A stretch of 64,000 nucleotides of DNA from Triops longicaudatus (taxonomy: Eukaryota; Arthropoda; Branchiopoda; Notostraca; Triopsidae), in assembly GCA_022885665.1 (NCBI GenBank), contig JAGQDJ010000098.1, positions 124,001 through 188,000 of the forward strand. Direction: 5' to 3'. Below, piece after piece: positions 37,201 to 48,656 of this stretch (the stretch's first letter is position 1; each line of letters starts with the position of its first letter). Made by a program: the position numbers and the translations under genes. A model generated the notes under the pieces. That model ran no database searches. It worked only from the letters and a program-made list of their open reading frames with translations, and was not told the DNA's origin.

Positions 37201-40200
37201 ACACGGTGGCAGGATACAGATGTGTCAGTTCAGAGTGTAAAGTTATGACGGGGGTGGAGCTTAGACTCCCATCACCTGTAGAGCTAATTGAGAATGATAT
37301 GAAGTGGGAACAGGAGCCGTATCCTTCCAGGTGCTAAGCACTACACCCGTTGTTTTCCCTCGGGAAAAAATGTGCTTCTACTAATTTATCTATAGTGAAC
37401 AAACTCACCGGTTTTTCTCTTCACATAGACAAAGTGCCAATGATGAAAACTTGAAGAAAAATCTGCTGCGAGGTCTGAAGTTCGGTTTGATTTTTCCATT
37501 ACAAAAGGAAACAAAAGGCTACCCGAAAATGTCATCGAGATATAACTCTAACCTCGGATTGCGTTTTCTAACTAACTTTCTTAGTGTCAAGCAATACGGG
37601 GTACAGTATATCAAGGTACGTGCAGATACATAGTAAACGCCCCATTGCCAAGCTCAGGCGAACTAGTGCACTTGTAAAGAACGGAAGTCCTGGATACACA
37701 CAGGTGTGTAACACCTGTGTCAGGATACACATTTCCCCAAAGATTGCTTTCGTTAGGTGTGTTACAGTTTTTGATAATTCCTATAGGCTAAAATGTAAGT
37801 AATAATTTGAACAAGCGTCCATTGAAACTCCAAGACTCATAACAAGAAAATTGTACGACTAAGGGCACTTATCACGTACTGGTAAGTGAAATAAATCAAA
37901 CAACTTGTTGTTTGTTGGACTTGGAAAGACGAGCTCGTGTGAGCGATGAATCAGATTATCCTTGTCGGTTTTTTAGAGACACGAGCGGTTTGACTAAATG
38001 AAAAGACGCCGCCACCTGTGTCAATTTTCAGCGTTAGTCTTAACGTGACACGATTTTACTGATTGTGATCACACTTGAGAAAAAAAAAAAGAAAAAAAAA
38101 AGATCAAATCCGAAATTGGGAGGTTTGAGCACTTACGTAAACGATAAGACTTTGTCTATTTTGCTCCACCTACAAAAATATAACTGAGTTTGGCAGAAAG
38201 ATGAGGATCGAAAACGCCTTACCCAAGTCACTTGGTGCGAATGAAGACACCGTGGGATGGGTTGCCGGGTTTATATATACAGTACACGCACTGTAAGGAC
38301 AGTATGTGGTGTGCTTAAGCGAAGGACCGACCCTCGCGCTTTGTATGGTTAGTTTTCACCTGCTGTGGCAGATAACCCTAGCCAATTACGCGGAATTATC
38401 TCAAGCGGCAAAAGGGAGCTTGGGATCGGACACTTGTTTGATATACAAAAGAAGTTTTAAGTTCTTGGGAATTTTGAAAAATTGTAAGCTTGCCCTTGTT
38501 AGATTATGGTGACGTTGTCAGAGCTGTTGAGAATGCGAACCACTTTTCTAGCAGTCTTGACTCTTTCTCCCCGGCGAGTTGGCCATGAAATATTAGCATG
38601 TTTTGTAACATCTAAAACCGCTTAGGTTTATAAAGGAGGTTATCGTTTGGAAGGGCGTTTCATTTTTCCTTGGCCCATGGAAATTCTATCTGCATATTTG
38701 GTTGCCTTTTCGTTGTAAAGCCACCAAGTGCAAGGCTCCGCACTCTTTGGGATGGGATTTCGTTAGCCTAATTCTTTCCCTTCCATTCCAACCTCAGCGC
38801 AAGTATACCCAAAGTAATCAAATTAACAAGGTTCAGACACTGTGTCAAAGTGCACACGTCACTTATCCTGGTACTCTTGAAAAGCACTGTTGAACTTGTA
38901 TCATACAGCAAAAAAAAAATGAAATGGAACGAACCCCAAATCGTTTGCCGTAAGCCAAAAGAGTTCAAAAGGGGTCACAATTGCTCCCTACCCCTCTTGA
39001 AGCTTTCATTCGTCGTATTACAACATCCTGTGTCAAATACTACCAAGTTACGCATTCACAATTTATACAAAATTATGTTACCCGAATTCATTGAGACGCC
39101 ATTAATTCCAATACATTGAAACTTCCGTTATTAAAAAAAAAAATGGTTTCAACCGAGCAAGTCCCCGTTCATCGGAATTAATGAAAACTGTGTGGGACTT
39201 TAAAGGCCTAGTGTAGCTATGAATACTCAATACAAAATATTTGTCTACCAGTCTTTTTCTTAGCATTTCCGTACTCAGTAAGTCGTTGAGCAGAAGGAAA
39301 CAAATCGGATTGAAAGGGGAGTTACTGAGCTTCTTGTCGTGTACGGATAAAGAGGGATCCTTTTCAATATGTGGACCTAATTTTCATTGTGAGTGCGTTT
39401 ATCGAAAATGTTGATTGTCAATTATAACTTCTCGTATGGCATCTAAATACGAATTATATTTCTTCATTGGTGTAATATTTACCACTCATTGTTTTGTTTG
39501 ATGCTTAAAAATGTCAATAACTAAGGCCTGTCCAGCACTGAGACAAGGGTATCTTAAGGTTGAAAGTCGTCGAGGGGTTTTCGCTTTCGATTTCAGATAT
39601 TGTGACGGGTTTTCGTCAGTTAACGGAAAAAGTTTGTGTCGCCGTCCCTGCAAAACTGTATGTAGTCGTGAACTGAATGTGTGTACAAAGATCGCTCTGT
39701 GCAGTATTCAATTTCAATAGCTCCTCATACATGTCTATCTCTCGGGAGTGATAAGGAATGTCATCCCATTTCCCCCAGCCGTCTGCAGCCTGTTTGGACA
39801 TTTTGAACAGTGGGAAAATGCCACGTGCTCTCTCCGCTTTAGATCTCAGCCAGCCTTCTTCTTTGTAGCATATAAAAGCGACCCCTCCCTGCCATGCAGA
39901 CATACAAATACACACACAGATACACCCATTGGAACACCAACACATATGCATTGCCTCGTCTACCTGAGACAGCCAGCGTTTTGTTCTACAGCTCGGCAGG
40001 TGCTAACCGAGGGACTTTAACGTACTTACACACACCGTGGGTCGTTTGGGAACCTTACAGGTGACAGTAAACGGGGGTGGGGGAATTGGAGGGCAACAAA
40101 GAGATGCTGTGGTGCATTGTCTTTTTCGCTTCTTCCGTGCAGGAAATACCCCTGTCAGTCAGAAAAATTTGCATTCTTAGCTTCTAGACGCTGTTTATAT

Positions 40201-43200
40201 GAAAGTGATCCCAAAAGGGAGCAAAAAAGAGAGGATACTCATCTTTGTACAGCTGCCTTTGACTCAAGTCGGCATGTGAGACCCTGGACTAATTAACCTG
40301 ATTATAAAGGTTAAAGTTGTAGACACGGGGTTCAAGAGGAAAAGCGCTTGACTGAGTTGCAATTCTATGGACACTGCTTTGGCAAGTTGGAAGAAGTGTA
40401 AATGCGTTTGAAGATACATCAAACTTCGAGCTGACGCAAAGTAAATGAATGAAATGATGTTTAACAGTAAATGAAACGGGCCCACATGTGAAGCTAATCC
40501 ATTAATATTACGTAGTGTCTGACGTAGCTAAGAAAGTCGTCAAGCTATGTATGAACAAGTTCCGGGCAGGACTTAAGATTTATTATAGGGTGATATCGGA
40601 AGAGATTTAATGAGCATAAGTGGACTTCACGTGAGCTTTACGTAAGCACCATTTTGTTTATGGGACTTCTTTTCAACCTGTTAATCTTTTAAACCCATAA
40701 AAGGAAGCTCTTTTTTTACGGCAAAGGGAAGTTTTTTTTTCCTTGAATGAGATGCCAAAAATTGGAAGTTGTATCTTTTAGGTTTTCTTTCATTAAAAGA
40801 TCTGAAGATGTAAATGTCAGATGGAATGTCTAAATTATGGTAGCTCAAGAGATATGTTGAGGGTTTCTACTTTTTCTCTTTTCCTTGGGTCCCTTCGGCT
40901 CATTTCCGTGAGCCTTTTATCTAGTTTATATCTGCGAAAAGTTGGGAAAAAGCTTTCATAACATTTTTCGAGCTTCTGTTGACAAAGGCACGCATTTTTT
41001 TAGGCGACCGACAACAAAGCTACTACGCAATCAGTTTTTGTTTTGCTGTGTACGAAAGAAAAGGTTCATCATCTTTTGAATGTCAGATGGTAATCCGTAG
41101 TGTAATTTCGATCCCACGCATTTCTGCTTTGTATTAAATCCAGAGTTTGGAAACGAGGAATTTACATTGTCGTAGAGGCTGGCATTTAGAACAGCAAGAA
41201 TTTGTTTTATAACCTATTATTCTTCGAAATATAAACTTTCGTTTGCTAAAATACATTATTCTCGTGTTTCATCGTTTAAGCAGAGCAAATAAGATAAAGT
41301 TCTAAAAACAAGTCGCTGTTGTTAACTCTTTCTCTCCAATGGCGTTTGGTCTCGAAGAAGAGAACGAAATTTTACCTTGATTATGAATGTACACCTGTTT
41401 ATAAGCAGCCGCTGATAACTCCACGAGGTTTCCCAGTATACATTAGTCATAGTTTATTGTTATCGTAAAGCCTCCTCCTCTCTTGCATGAAGCTTATGCT
41501 CTTTTTCTTTCAGAAAAAAATACACACAATTTTATTACCTTGTATTACTTTTAAAACTCTATTAGTGAAAGAAAACGACATTAAGTTCTATGTTTTTGAT
41601 CCGTTTTCTACCATTTTTTCCTAAATTTTGTTTTTTTACTTAGAATAGGTAACCTAATAGAGGAAGCTGAGACCTATATACGGATCCTGGTAGTCCAACT
41701 TGACTCCTTTATTCGCGTATAGTGAGGGTCTTCTTCAATCAATAGCGCGGAAAATGGATTTCGTGAACTTAGACGCGGCGATTCGTGGGCGTATTGGCCG
41801 GACTAACTGTGCTTTGTCCGGAGAAGTAAAACCTGTTGACGCTTTCATTTTTTCTTTTCCTAACACGTGCTAGAATAACACGCTTGCAAACAATTCAACT
41901 TCTTTTTTAGGTAATTTTTAAGTTGAATTCTTTCGTGCATTCCACTAATTAAAACATTCATTGCATGGTCCAAGAAATTACAGTAGAGTCTTCGCGTTTG
42001 CCCACAGTTCAATCGCTTACAAATTTAGTCCGACATGTCTCCGTCATAAAAAAGTAAGAAAGTAATTGTAATAACACACTTCCAGAAATCTTTCGAGCGC
42101 AACATTACAGTGCGAAGCCAAGGGCTTTAGTACTCTCAAAAGTCTAGGATGTAAACTAAAAATTTATCAGGGACTCCGCAAAGCACAGTTTGGATCTTAC
42201 TTTTCAATTCGTGACTTGATTATTTACTGTATGTGATCGAGGTTTCCTGTATAGTTTCCTATTATTTTTTATAATATATGTGTTTTCCCTTAGTGAATGA
42301 AAATGCAAAAATCGGTAAACTGCACACGGGAACTCCAATTGAGAGGGCGGCGTTACGGAGCAGTCTTTGCGTCATATAATGTATACTAATAGTCGAAACT
42401 TAATTTTCTTTTCGTCGTAAAATGAAAAACATATCTTTCTTTCGTGTGTATATGCTGATTTTCACATGACACCGCAATTAAACTTTTATAAGGAACTTTC
42501 TAGAGAAAACCTTAATCAGTCCAATGGTCTGTAACGTGCATAACTTTGCTCTCAGCATAATTTCTTGTTACACTATAACATTTTTTTAGGAAACCATCCC
42601 CCAAAACTCTTAATATGTTATGCTCCTACGCTAGGGTTGTGTACACCGGGGATTTAATCTCAACTTTTCCCAGCTATCTCCTCGTATTGCCGATGTCGGG
42701 GATAAGCAAAGGATACCTCCAACGAGACACTGAGGTGCTAACTAATCCTAGGAGCTGATTCGACTCATTACCCAGTAACCGCTATGCAAAAGCAAAACTC
42801 TACGAAAGCATGTTTTGCCAGTGGGGAGGAAAATTTTGCAGAGGTATAAGATGGCATCACTTTTTGCCACCTAAACCACCCTCGTGTTTTCAAGTGTTAG
42901 CATTTGCCCACCCCACTCACCCCCCTACCTCCGCAAATCGTAGCCAGGGAGGTTAGGGTTTACCCCCTCCCCCCCCGAAATTTTTGTTTTATAATGGGGA
43001 ACACCGCCGAAACCGAAGTGTCCAACATAATTGCTCATTGAACCCTCGCCACCCCTGAACCAAATTCGTTGCTACGGGCCTATACCCCCATTATGGTCCC
43101 ATTAAAGTACTCTCCCTAATGAGCTGGGTGTTGGAAGTAGGTAATGTACAGTAAAAAAGCAACACAGATTTGTCAAACAAATAAATGATTGTCGATAGTA

Positions 43201-43709
43201 ATCATACATAGATCAGATATACACTTCTATTGAATTTGAGACACACAATAGCTAAATTTACACTTTTTCAGGTCTTTTGATTACTAGTGTAAGGTCCACT
43301 CTCGTACCTGACAGACAAAAGGGAGTTCTACTGTATTTAAGGTGCGACAAGTTGTGCCTAACTACTGTATTGCGTCTAAAAAGCACACAGTATGCAACAA
43401 ATACAACTCAACGTAATTATAACAAAATCTTTTTCGGGTCCATCACCTGGAAGATTATAATGGTATATACAGGATGTCAGATCCATAAGGCACGTAAGAG
43501 AGATACACGATGTATATGTATATATGTCTAAAAAATGGTCCCTTTTAAGTATGTCGCCACAGCTAAGGAAAAATCAAGTTTTGCAAATAAAATAACATAG
43601 TTATGCAAATCACATCGATCTTTTGTTACGGACGGTTTTGCTTTGTGGTTTTTTGTTTTTTTTTTTCTTGTCGTCTTTAGCTGCCAACCCCACTTTTCTA
43701 TGTGTATCT
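34277..43709. other. No gene supported; includes a GC-richer block at about 34920-35200
   Basis: About 9.4 kb without an exon I can defend. 34920-35200 is clearly richer in G, C and CpG than its surroundings (GCGGGGAGCGTGAGCG...) and may be a promoter or CpG-rich regulatory region for the minus-strand membrane-protein gene. Isolated TATA-like strings occur at 38270 (TTTATATATAC) and 39868 (CATATAAAAG) on the plus strand, with no gene downstream that uses them. A Cys-containing minus-strand stretch at about 37050-37090 has possible splice borders but is too short to call. Confidence 0.4.
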
Positions 43710-44466
43710 TTACTGCTCGGAAGAACCCAAGATAGATTGGGGAGACATTTCGGAAGTTGAGTTACGACAGGTCATCTCGAAACTCGCAGCAGATTGTCTC
43801 AAAATCTGCTGATGGTGTTCCATCTCCTTTAACATGGGGTCGACCCAACTAGCGGAACCGATTTGTAACTGGCGCGTGACCAAGGCCAGGTGAGTAATGG
43901 ACAAAACCAAAGCCATAGCACGCGCTTCCAACAATCGCGGGTCCAACGGCGGATACATGGAATAGACAAAGTCGTCAATCCGTGGAACGATGCGCCGCGC
44001 CAAGTCAGCAACTTCAGCCAACTGTTTTTGACTCGAAGTACCCAGATTCGAGCCAGGTCCCATCGCCAAGGCCACTAAGCGCTCGGACAACAAATGGCAG
44101 GTTCGCAAAATGGCCAAACAGTGTGGGATCAGGCCAGATGCGTCTTCTACCCAGTTCCAATGACCCAAATCTAACAGACGCGTGTCCAGTAACTTCACAT
44201 CGTCCAATTCCAGCTCGGTTTCTAATTCTGCGTTGCTGATCAAGTTGATATCCGGGCTACATAAGAACATTTATGAAACATGCTTCATTTGGCAAGAAAT
44301 TAGGTACTTTTAGAAGATTTTTGAACAAGTAATACCTCGTGTCGTCATTTTTGTTTGGTCGGCAATAGCGTTGTCTGCAGACGACAATAAGAGCAGCCAA
44401 AGAGCCTACAAAAACGGCAGCTAGAACTGCTATAGCGACTGCCACCACAGCTTCAACGGAGGCCAT
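43710..44466 (-). CDS. TMEM98: TMEM98 homolog, two coding exons, 225 aa
   Basis: Single-pass membrane protein. In vertebrates TMEM98 is a regulator of myelin regulatory factor (MYRF) processing and is linked to eye size. Exon 1 is 44466-44336 and exon 2 is 44256-43710, joined inside an AG|C Ser codon. The N-terminal signal anchor (VAVAIAVLAAVFVGSLAAL, about residues 8-26) is followed by the family signature CRQRYCRP. The C-terminal domain carries 'WVEDASGL', 'AMGPGSN', 'IVPRIDDFVYSMYPPLDPRLL' (split here as PRIDDFVYSMYPP and LDPRLLEARA) and a helical end. The human protein is 226 residues, so the length fits. The start ATG has a good context (ACAATGG). A 3' splice site (CTTTTTGCAG) lies about 50 bases upstream, so the 5' UTR is spliced or trans-spliced. 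Confidence 0.95.
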
Positions 44467-45097
44467 TGTTGTGATGAGTTTTTTGCAGACGGATTTGCAA
44501 TCTTCGAACTTGGCCTGCAAAAAGTGTTACTGAGACTGAAGTAATTGCGGTTTCGGATATTTTAATTGAATAAGTCGATATAGGGCAATATGCGGAAGTT
44601 AAGAACGCATTGTAGCGTTATTGTTTACGAGTTACGGTAATGCCACTGAAGATCAAAACACCAAAGGTCACACAATTCGGCATATCCTAAAAAGCTGTCA
44701 ACCCGAAATGCTCCTGCAGTGCCATGGGCAAATAATCAGGAGTCAGAAGAGAGGATTGATAAACTAAAGAAAACAATAAAAAAATTACTTAACAATTAAT
44801 TTAATTTACTTTCGTCGATAGGAGCTCACAAAAAGAGTCCTAGCCAGATACATTAAAAAAGGAAAATGGTTAAAAGAGCTCTTGACTTGAGCTATTAACG
44901 GATAGGAATTTTTAATAATATATTTTTTCGAAGTTTATGTGAAGTGAGATTTTTTTAAGATTACGATACACATGTGTTCAGTATTGTTCCTCAGTTGGTT
45001 TTTGAATTGTTAAATTTTAGTAAATTCCACAGCTTTAAACGCTGTACGCTAAGGACAGGTTCAAGAAATATTAGGGTGAGGGAGACAAAACACTTAC

Positions 45098-45439
45098 ATC
45101 TTACAAAACTCTAGGGTCTGCTGTAAGCAGTCTGCTTCACAAAAGAAAGACGGGTTTGGGACCGCTTTGAGCACGTTACAATTAATAGGCTTGTAGTGCA
45201 CCCTCGTCTCCGCATGGTTCCCCTTCTTCAGTATAGTGTTGCAAAGCTCATAAAAACTGATACCGTAGAAAAGGATTTTTCTAGCTAAAATGTCCCAGGT
45301 CTTATAGACTGCATAGTCAATTGCCTACATCAAGGATAAGACAGCGTGACATGTTTTGGTTTTCAAACATGCTTTCAGGTTGACCTGTGAAACTTACGAA
45401 TTTTTTACCTGCCAAATTACCTTCACACAAGTAATAGTT
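45098..45439 (-). CDS. Two orphan Cys-rich exons upstream of TMEM98 (partial, gene unknown)
   Basis: Exon A 45439-45398 (14 codons, ends with donor GTAAGT) and exon B 45324-45098 (75 codons plus 2 bases, donor GTAAGTG) join in phase 0. They encode a coding-like peptide with NYYLCEGNLAGKKF, then AIDYAVYKTWDILARK, and a Cys-rich end containing CEADC and EFC. Neither has an ATG. Upstream they would run into the TYW5 5' region on the other strand. Downstream, exon B ends in phase 2, but the exon carrying the TMEM98 start would need phase 0 to be read through in the TMEM98 frame, so the simple join fails by one base. They may be part of a longer TMEM98 transcript, of another gene, or a decayed gene. 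Exon A has a weak acceptor. Confidence 0.4.
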
Positions 45440-45537
45440 CTACGTTATTTTTATTTTGTGTAGTCGAAGGATGCTTTAAATATGTTGTATCGACTTTTGC
45501 AGAGCAAACTTCTCTGAAATCCAAAGTCCAATTCACC

Positions 45538-46527
45538 ATGCATATCTCACTCGCCATCCAAGAGAACCCTACCGTTGATTACTTTCGCGAAGTCATTCAG
45601 AAAGCTCATCAGCCCGTCATTTTAAGAGGAATGGATATAGGTCCCTGTCAGACTTTGTGGACTACTGATTACTTATGTTCGTCTGTTGGCAATAGGGACG
45701 TCAAAATCCACGTCTCTCAAAATCCCCAGATGGACTTTCTTAAGAAAAACTTTGCTTACAAGTCCTTACCTTTTGCAGAACTCATTCAAAGATGTGCTCA
45801 GTCTACTCAAACCAATTATTTCCTATCCCCAACAGAGGTTTACTACCTAAGATCATTGGGCAACGACTTGCGAGGCCGGGACGTTGCTGATTTCACTCTA
45901 CATTATCCTACTTTAGCTTCGGATTTGCATATCCCTTCATTTTTTGATCGAGAACGACTTTTCTCATCTGTTCTCCGTGCTAGTTCCGCCGATGTCCAGT
46001 TGTGGACTCATTATGATATCATGGACAATTTGTTGATTCAAGTGCGCGGACGTAAACGCGTGGTTCTTTTTAGTCCCGCAGATGCGTTAAATCTTTACCT
46101 AGACGGGGATAAATCCCTTGTAATTGATATTGACAACCCTGACTTAGACCGTTTCCCCAAATTTGCACAAGTGCAACGTTTCGAAGGCGTCCTGGAACCG
46201 GGCGATATTCTCTACATCCCGGCCTTATGGTTCCACAACGTCATAGCTTTGGAACCTAGCATAGCTGTGAACGTTTTTTGGAAAAACTTAGAACCAGACT
46301 TGTACGACAAAAAAGATGCATACGGCAACAAAGACGTCCTTCCAGCGGCCAAGGTTTTTTCTTTCATAAAAACTGGAATTCAAAGCTAAGATTCTCTTTC
46401 TCGTTAGGCTCTTCAAATGGTTGAAAATGCGCTAAAACAGTTAAAAATTCTTCCAGAGGAGTACCAAGACTTTTATAAGAAGCGAATGGTGTTAACTCTG
46501 CAAAAGTCGATGGATACGAAAAAATAA
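45538..46527 (+). CDS. TYW5: TYW5 homolog, tRNA(Phe) wybutosine hydroxylase (JmjC), 311 aa
   Basis: Fe(II)/2-oxoglutarate-dependent JmjC oxygenase that hydroxylates 7-(alpha-amino-alpha-carboxypropyl)wyosine in tRNA(Phe) to give hydroxywybutosine, next to the anticodon. Exon 1 is 45538-46353 and exon 2 is 46408-46527, with a 54-base intron (AAG|GTTTTTT...TCGTTAG|GCT). If the intron is ignored the frame instead stops at 46389, so the intron is inferred from the conserved C-terminus (ILPEEYQDFYKKRMV). The cupin core shows the iron triad His158 and Asp160 (WTHYD) and His233 (LWFHNV), with 'LEPGDILYIPA' before the last. Human TYW5 has 315 residues. The start is chosen because a 3' splice site (ACTTTTGCAG) ends 34 bases upstream. 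It is the first gene of a head-to-tail trio. Confidence 0.93.
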
Positions 46528-46528
46528 A
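46523..46528 (+). terminator. AATAAA polyadenylation signal overlapping the TYW5 stop codon
   Basis: The TYW5 stop TAA (46525-46527) lies inside AATAAA. Cleavage would follow some 10-30 bases later, leaving a very short 3' UTR and ending well before the PSMG3 start at 46698. Confidence 0.6.
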
Positions 46529-46697
46529 ATATGATATCAGCCATTGCGTTCCACTTTACTCAATTCTTTTTGTTATTTGGCATGTATTTGTAGTGATTTT
46601 TCCGTAACCTGATTGTCTTCTGCTTTGTCTGTAATTTTGGCCTGATAATTGATGGAAAATTAATAATACATTTTGTTTTTGTGTCTAGAACTTTTCT

Positions 46698-47221
46698 ATG
46701 GACGCTTTGCTAGATGACCGTCCTATTCGTCAGCACGGATTAGCTCGGAAAAGTTTGCCCGAAAACCAGAACTTTGCCTTAATAATCGAAGGTCATCACA
46801 CGGAATTTGTCGTCTCCAAATTTCAGTAGGCGTAGTCAATTACAAAGAAAATACTGAACGAGTGGACCTTTAATGTATATGTTGTTGTTTTTTTCAGGGA
46901 TCGTTTGCTTGTAGTTGCTACTCAGTTCAAGAAATTGGGGACATTGATCAGTATAAATCGTGATAAAGCTCAAGACGACGATCAAGCCTTCGTCTATAAT
47001 ATCAAGTAATAGAGACGTTCTACTTTTTACATTACTGAATGCCGGATATTTTCAGGGTTTTGCTGGGCAAAGACGACGAAGAAACTCACGTAGCCGCGAG
47101 ATATTTGGCAGACAGAATAAACTCGCCCAAACCGATTTTGTTGACGTTAGCTCTGAAGAACTTTTCTTCTGCTACAATCAAGATAATTGGACAAGCGTTA
47201 GAAGGGAAGAAATTCTGGTGA
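46698..47221 (+). CDS. PSMG3: PSMG3 homolog, proteasome assembly chaperone 3, 133 aa
   Basis: PAC3-type chaperone that, with PAC4, helps build the 20S proteasome alpha ring in the cytosol. Exons 46698-46825, 46898-47005 and 47056-47221 keep phase. Family features: 'VVATQFKKLGTLISI' matches the VVVTQFGKMGTLVSL region of the human protein, 'KVLLGKDDEETHV' matches KVLLGQDEPLIHV, and 'ILLTLALKN' matches VLLALAVKD. The protein ends in a Trp as in human (122 aa). Introns are only 72 and 50 bases. A T-rich 3' splice site (TTTTTGTGTCTAG) ends 9 bases before the ATG. No AATAAA lies between its stop and the GPN2 start 22 bases later. Confidence 0.88.
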
Positions 47222-47228
47222 TTTTTGA

Positions 47229-47240
47229 CTTTCCCTTCAG
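47229..47240 (+). promoter_or_regulatory. Candidate 3' (trans-?) splice acceptor directly before the GPN2 start
   Basis: CTTTCCCTTCAG, followed at once by AAAATGGCC, fits a pyrimidine tract plus AG acceptor. Only 22 bases separate the PSMG3 stop from the GPN2 ATG, so GPN2 has no room for its own promoter after PSMG3. Similar T-rich acceptors precede the TYW5 and PSMG3 starts. This is what spliced-leader trans-splicing of a polycistron looks like. A cis-spliced 5' UTR from an upstream donor is the alternative. Confidence 0.5.
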
Positions 47241-47243
47241 AAA

Positions 47244-48637
47244 ATGGCCACGATATTTGGACAAGTCGTATTTGGGCCTCCGGGGAGTGGGAAAACGACG
47301 TATTGTCAACACATGTCAGAGTTCCTGCGCAAGTTGGGACGAAAAGTAGCTGTTATTAATTTAGGTAAGATCTTTGCGGTCTTCCGTTTCAAAAATTCTC
47401 GCAAATTTACAGCGATAAACTATCACAGATCCAGCCAACGAGGCACCAGCTCTTATGTATCAAGTGGATATTTCCAACCTCATTACTGTCGAAGATGTCA
47501 TGGAAACTTTTAAGTTGGGACCGAACGGCGGACTAGTTTACTGTCTCGAGTACCTAGAAAACAATATTGAATGGTTACTCACGGAAGTCAGAAAGTTCCA
47601 AGATCATTATTTAATATTCGACCTCCCAGGACAAGTAAGTGGCACTCAGTAATTCAAGATGCTGTTAACTTGAGGAACTATCGAACTAATTGGAACTCCG
47701 GGCAAAATTTAATAATTTCGAATATATCTGTATGACTAATCAATCTCCTGTGGAGTATTTTTTACTGACTTTCAAATCATTTTGGGAAACTCTTTGAAGA
47801 AACATGTGCTCAAGCACTGAACAGCAAATACGAGAATCTTCAAGGTGTCGGTTACTCTTACTGAAGCTTTTGTAATAAAGCACGCCGCAACGGGGTATTC
47901 TTTAAAACTTTCACAAGCTAAGGTATTGGACCATCTTTTTGTTTTAATTGGTCTCTCAGTCTTTTTGCTTTGATGGAAGCCTTTTAGTGAAGTGTTAACA
48001 AAGAGTCTTACGATACGAAGAGTCGGATTGAGATAACTGTTAAAAAGTTGAAATATTTCTTAGGTTGAGCTGTATACACATCATAGCTCGGTTCGGAATG
48101 TGATTAAACAGATTGAAAAGTTCGGTTTGCGCTTATGTGGAGTTCATTTAGTTGATTCACATTACTGTAGTGACGCGGGTAAAATTTCACAACACAGATA
48201 ATTACTTGCATTAATTATCTGACTATATCGTAGGTAAATTTGTATCCGTATTGCTCATGTCCTTAACTACGATGCTGCAAATGGAACTGCCGCAGGTGAA
48301 TGTTCTCTCCAAAGTTGACCTCATGGAAAAATACGGCAAACTTCAGTTTAACTTGGACTATTACACAGAAGTATTGGAACTCGAGTACCTTCTTGACAGT
48401 CTTGACAGTGATTTCAGTACCAAGAAGTACCAAAAGTTGAATTCTGCGCTGATTGGCATTATTGAAGACTACAGTCTAGTAAGTTTCGTGGCTTTGAATG
48501 TCAAAGACGAGAAATTCTTGCAAAACGTCCGAAATGCCGTAGACAAAGCCAACGGCTACGTGTTCGGTACCGGTGAGCAGCGAAATATCCAAAACTTGCT
48601 ATCATGCGCTATGGGAGCTTCGGCGTCGGAACTCTGA
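47244..48637 (+). CDS. GPN2: GPN2 homolog, GPN-loop GTPase, 281 aa
   Basis: Small GTPase needed for assembly and nuclear import of RNA polymerase II/III. Exons 47244-47364, 47429-47634, 48064-48178 and 48234-48637 keep phase. P-loop GPPGSGKT at residues 11-18, 'INLDPANE' after it, the family-defining GPN loop (LGPNGG, residues 70-75), 'FDLPGQVEL' (switch II) and the base-binding 'LSKVDL' are all present. 'MSEFLRKLGRKVAV', 'VDSHYC' and 'FNLDYYTEVL' match GPN2 rather than GPN1 or GPN3. It lacks about 30 residues at the C-terminus compared with human GPN2 (310). It starts 22 bases after the PSMG3 stop. Confidence 0.95.
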
Positions 48638-48650
48638 TTCAGGACACTTG

Positions 48651-48656
48651 AATAAA
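48651..48656 (+). terminator. Polyadenylation signal of GPN2
   Basis: AATAAATAAA begins 14 bases after the GPN2 stop. It could also serve a PSMG3-GPN2 polycistronic transcript. Confidence 0.7.

Noticed and set aside
39616..40020. Open frames near a TATAAAAG string with a CA-rich stretch
   Set aside because: No domain, no splice-consistent neighbours, and the TATA-like string has no gene downstream within a sensible distance.
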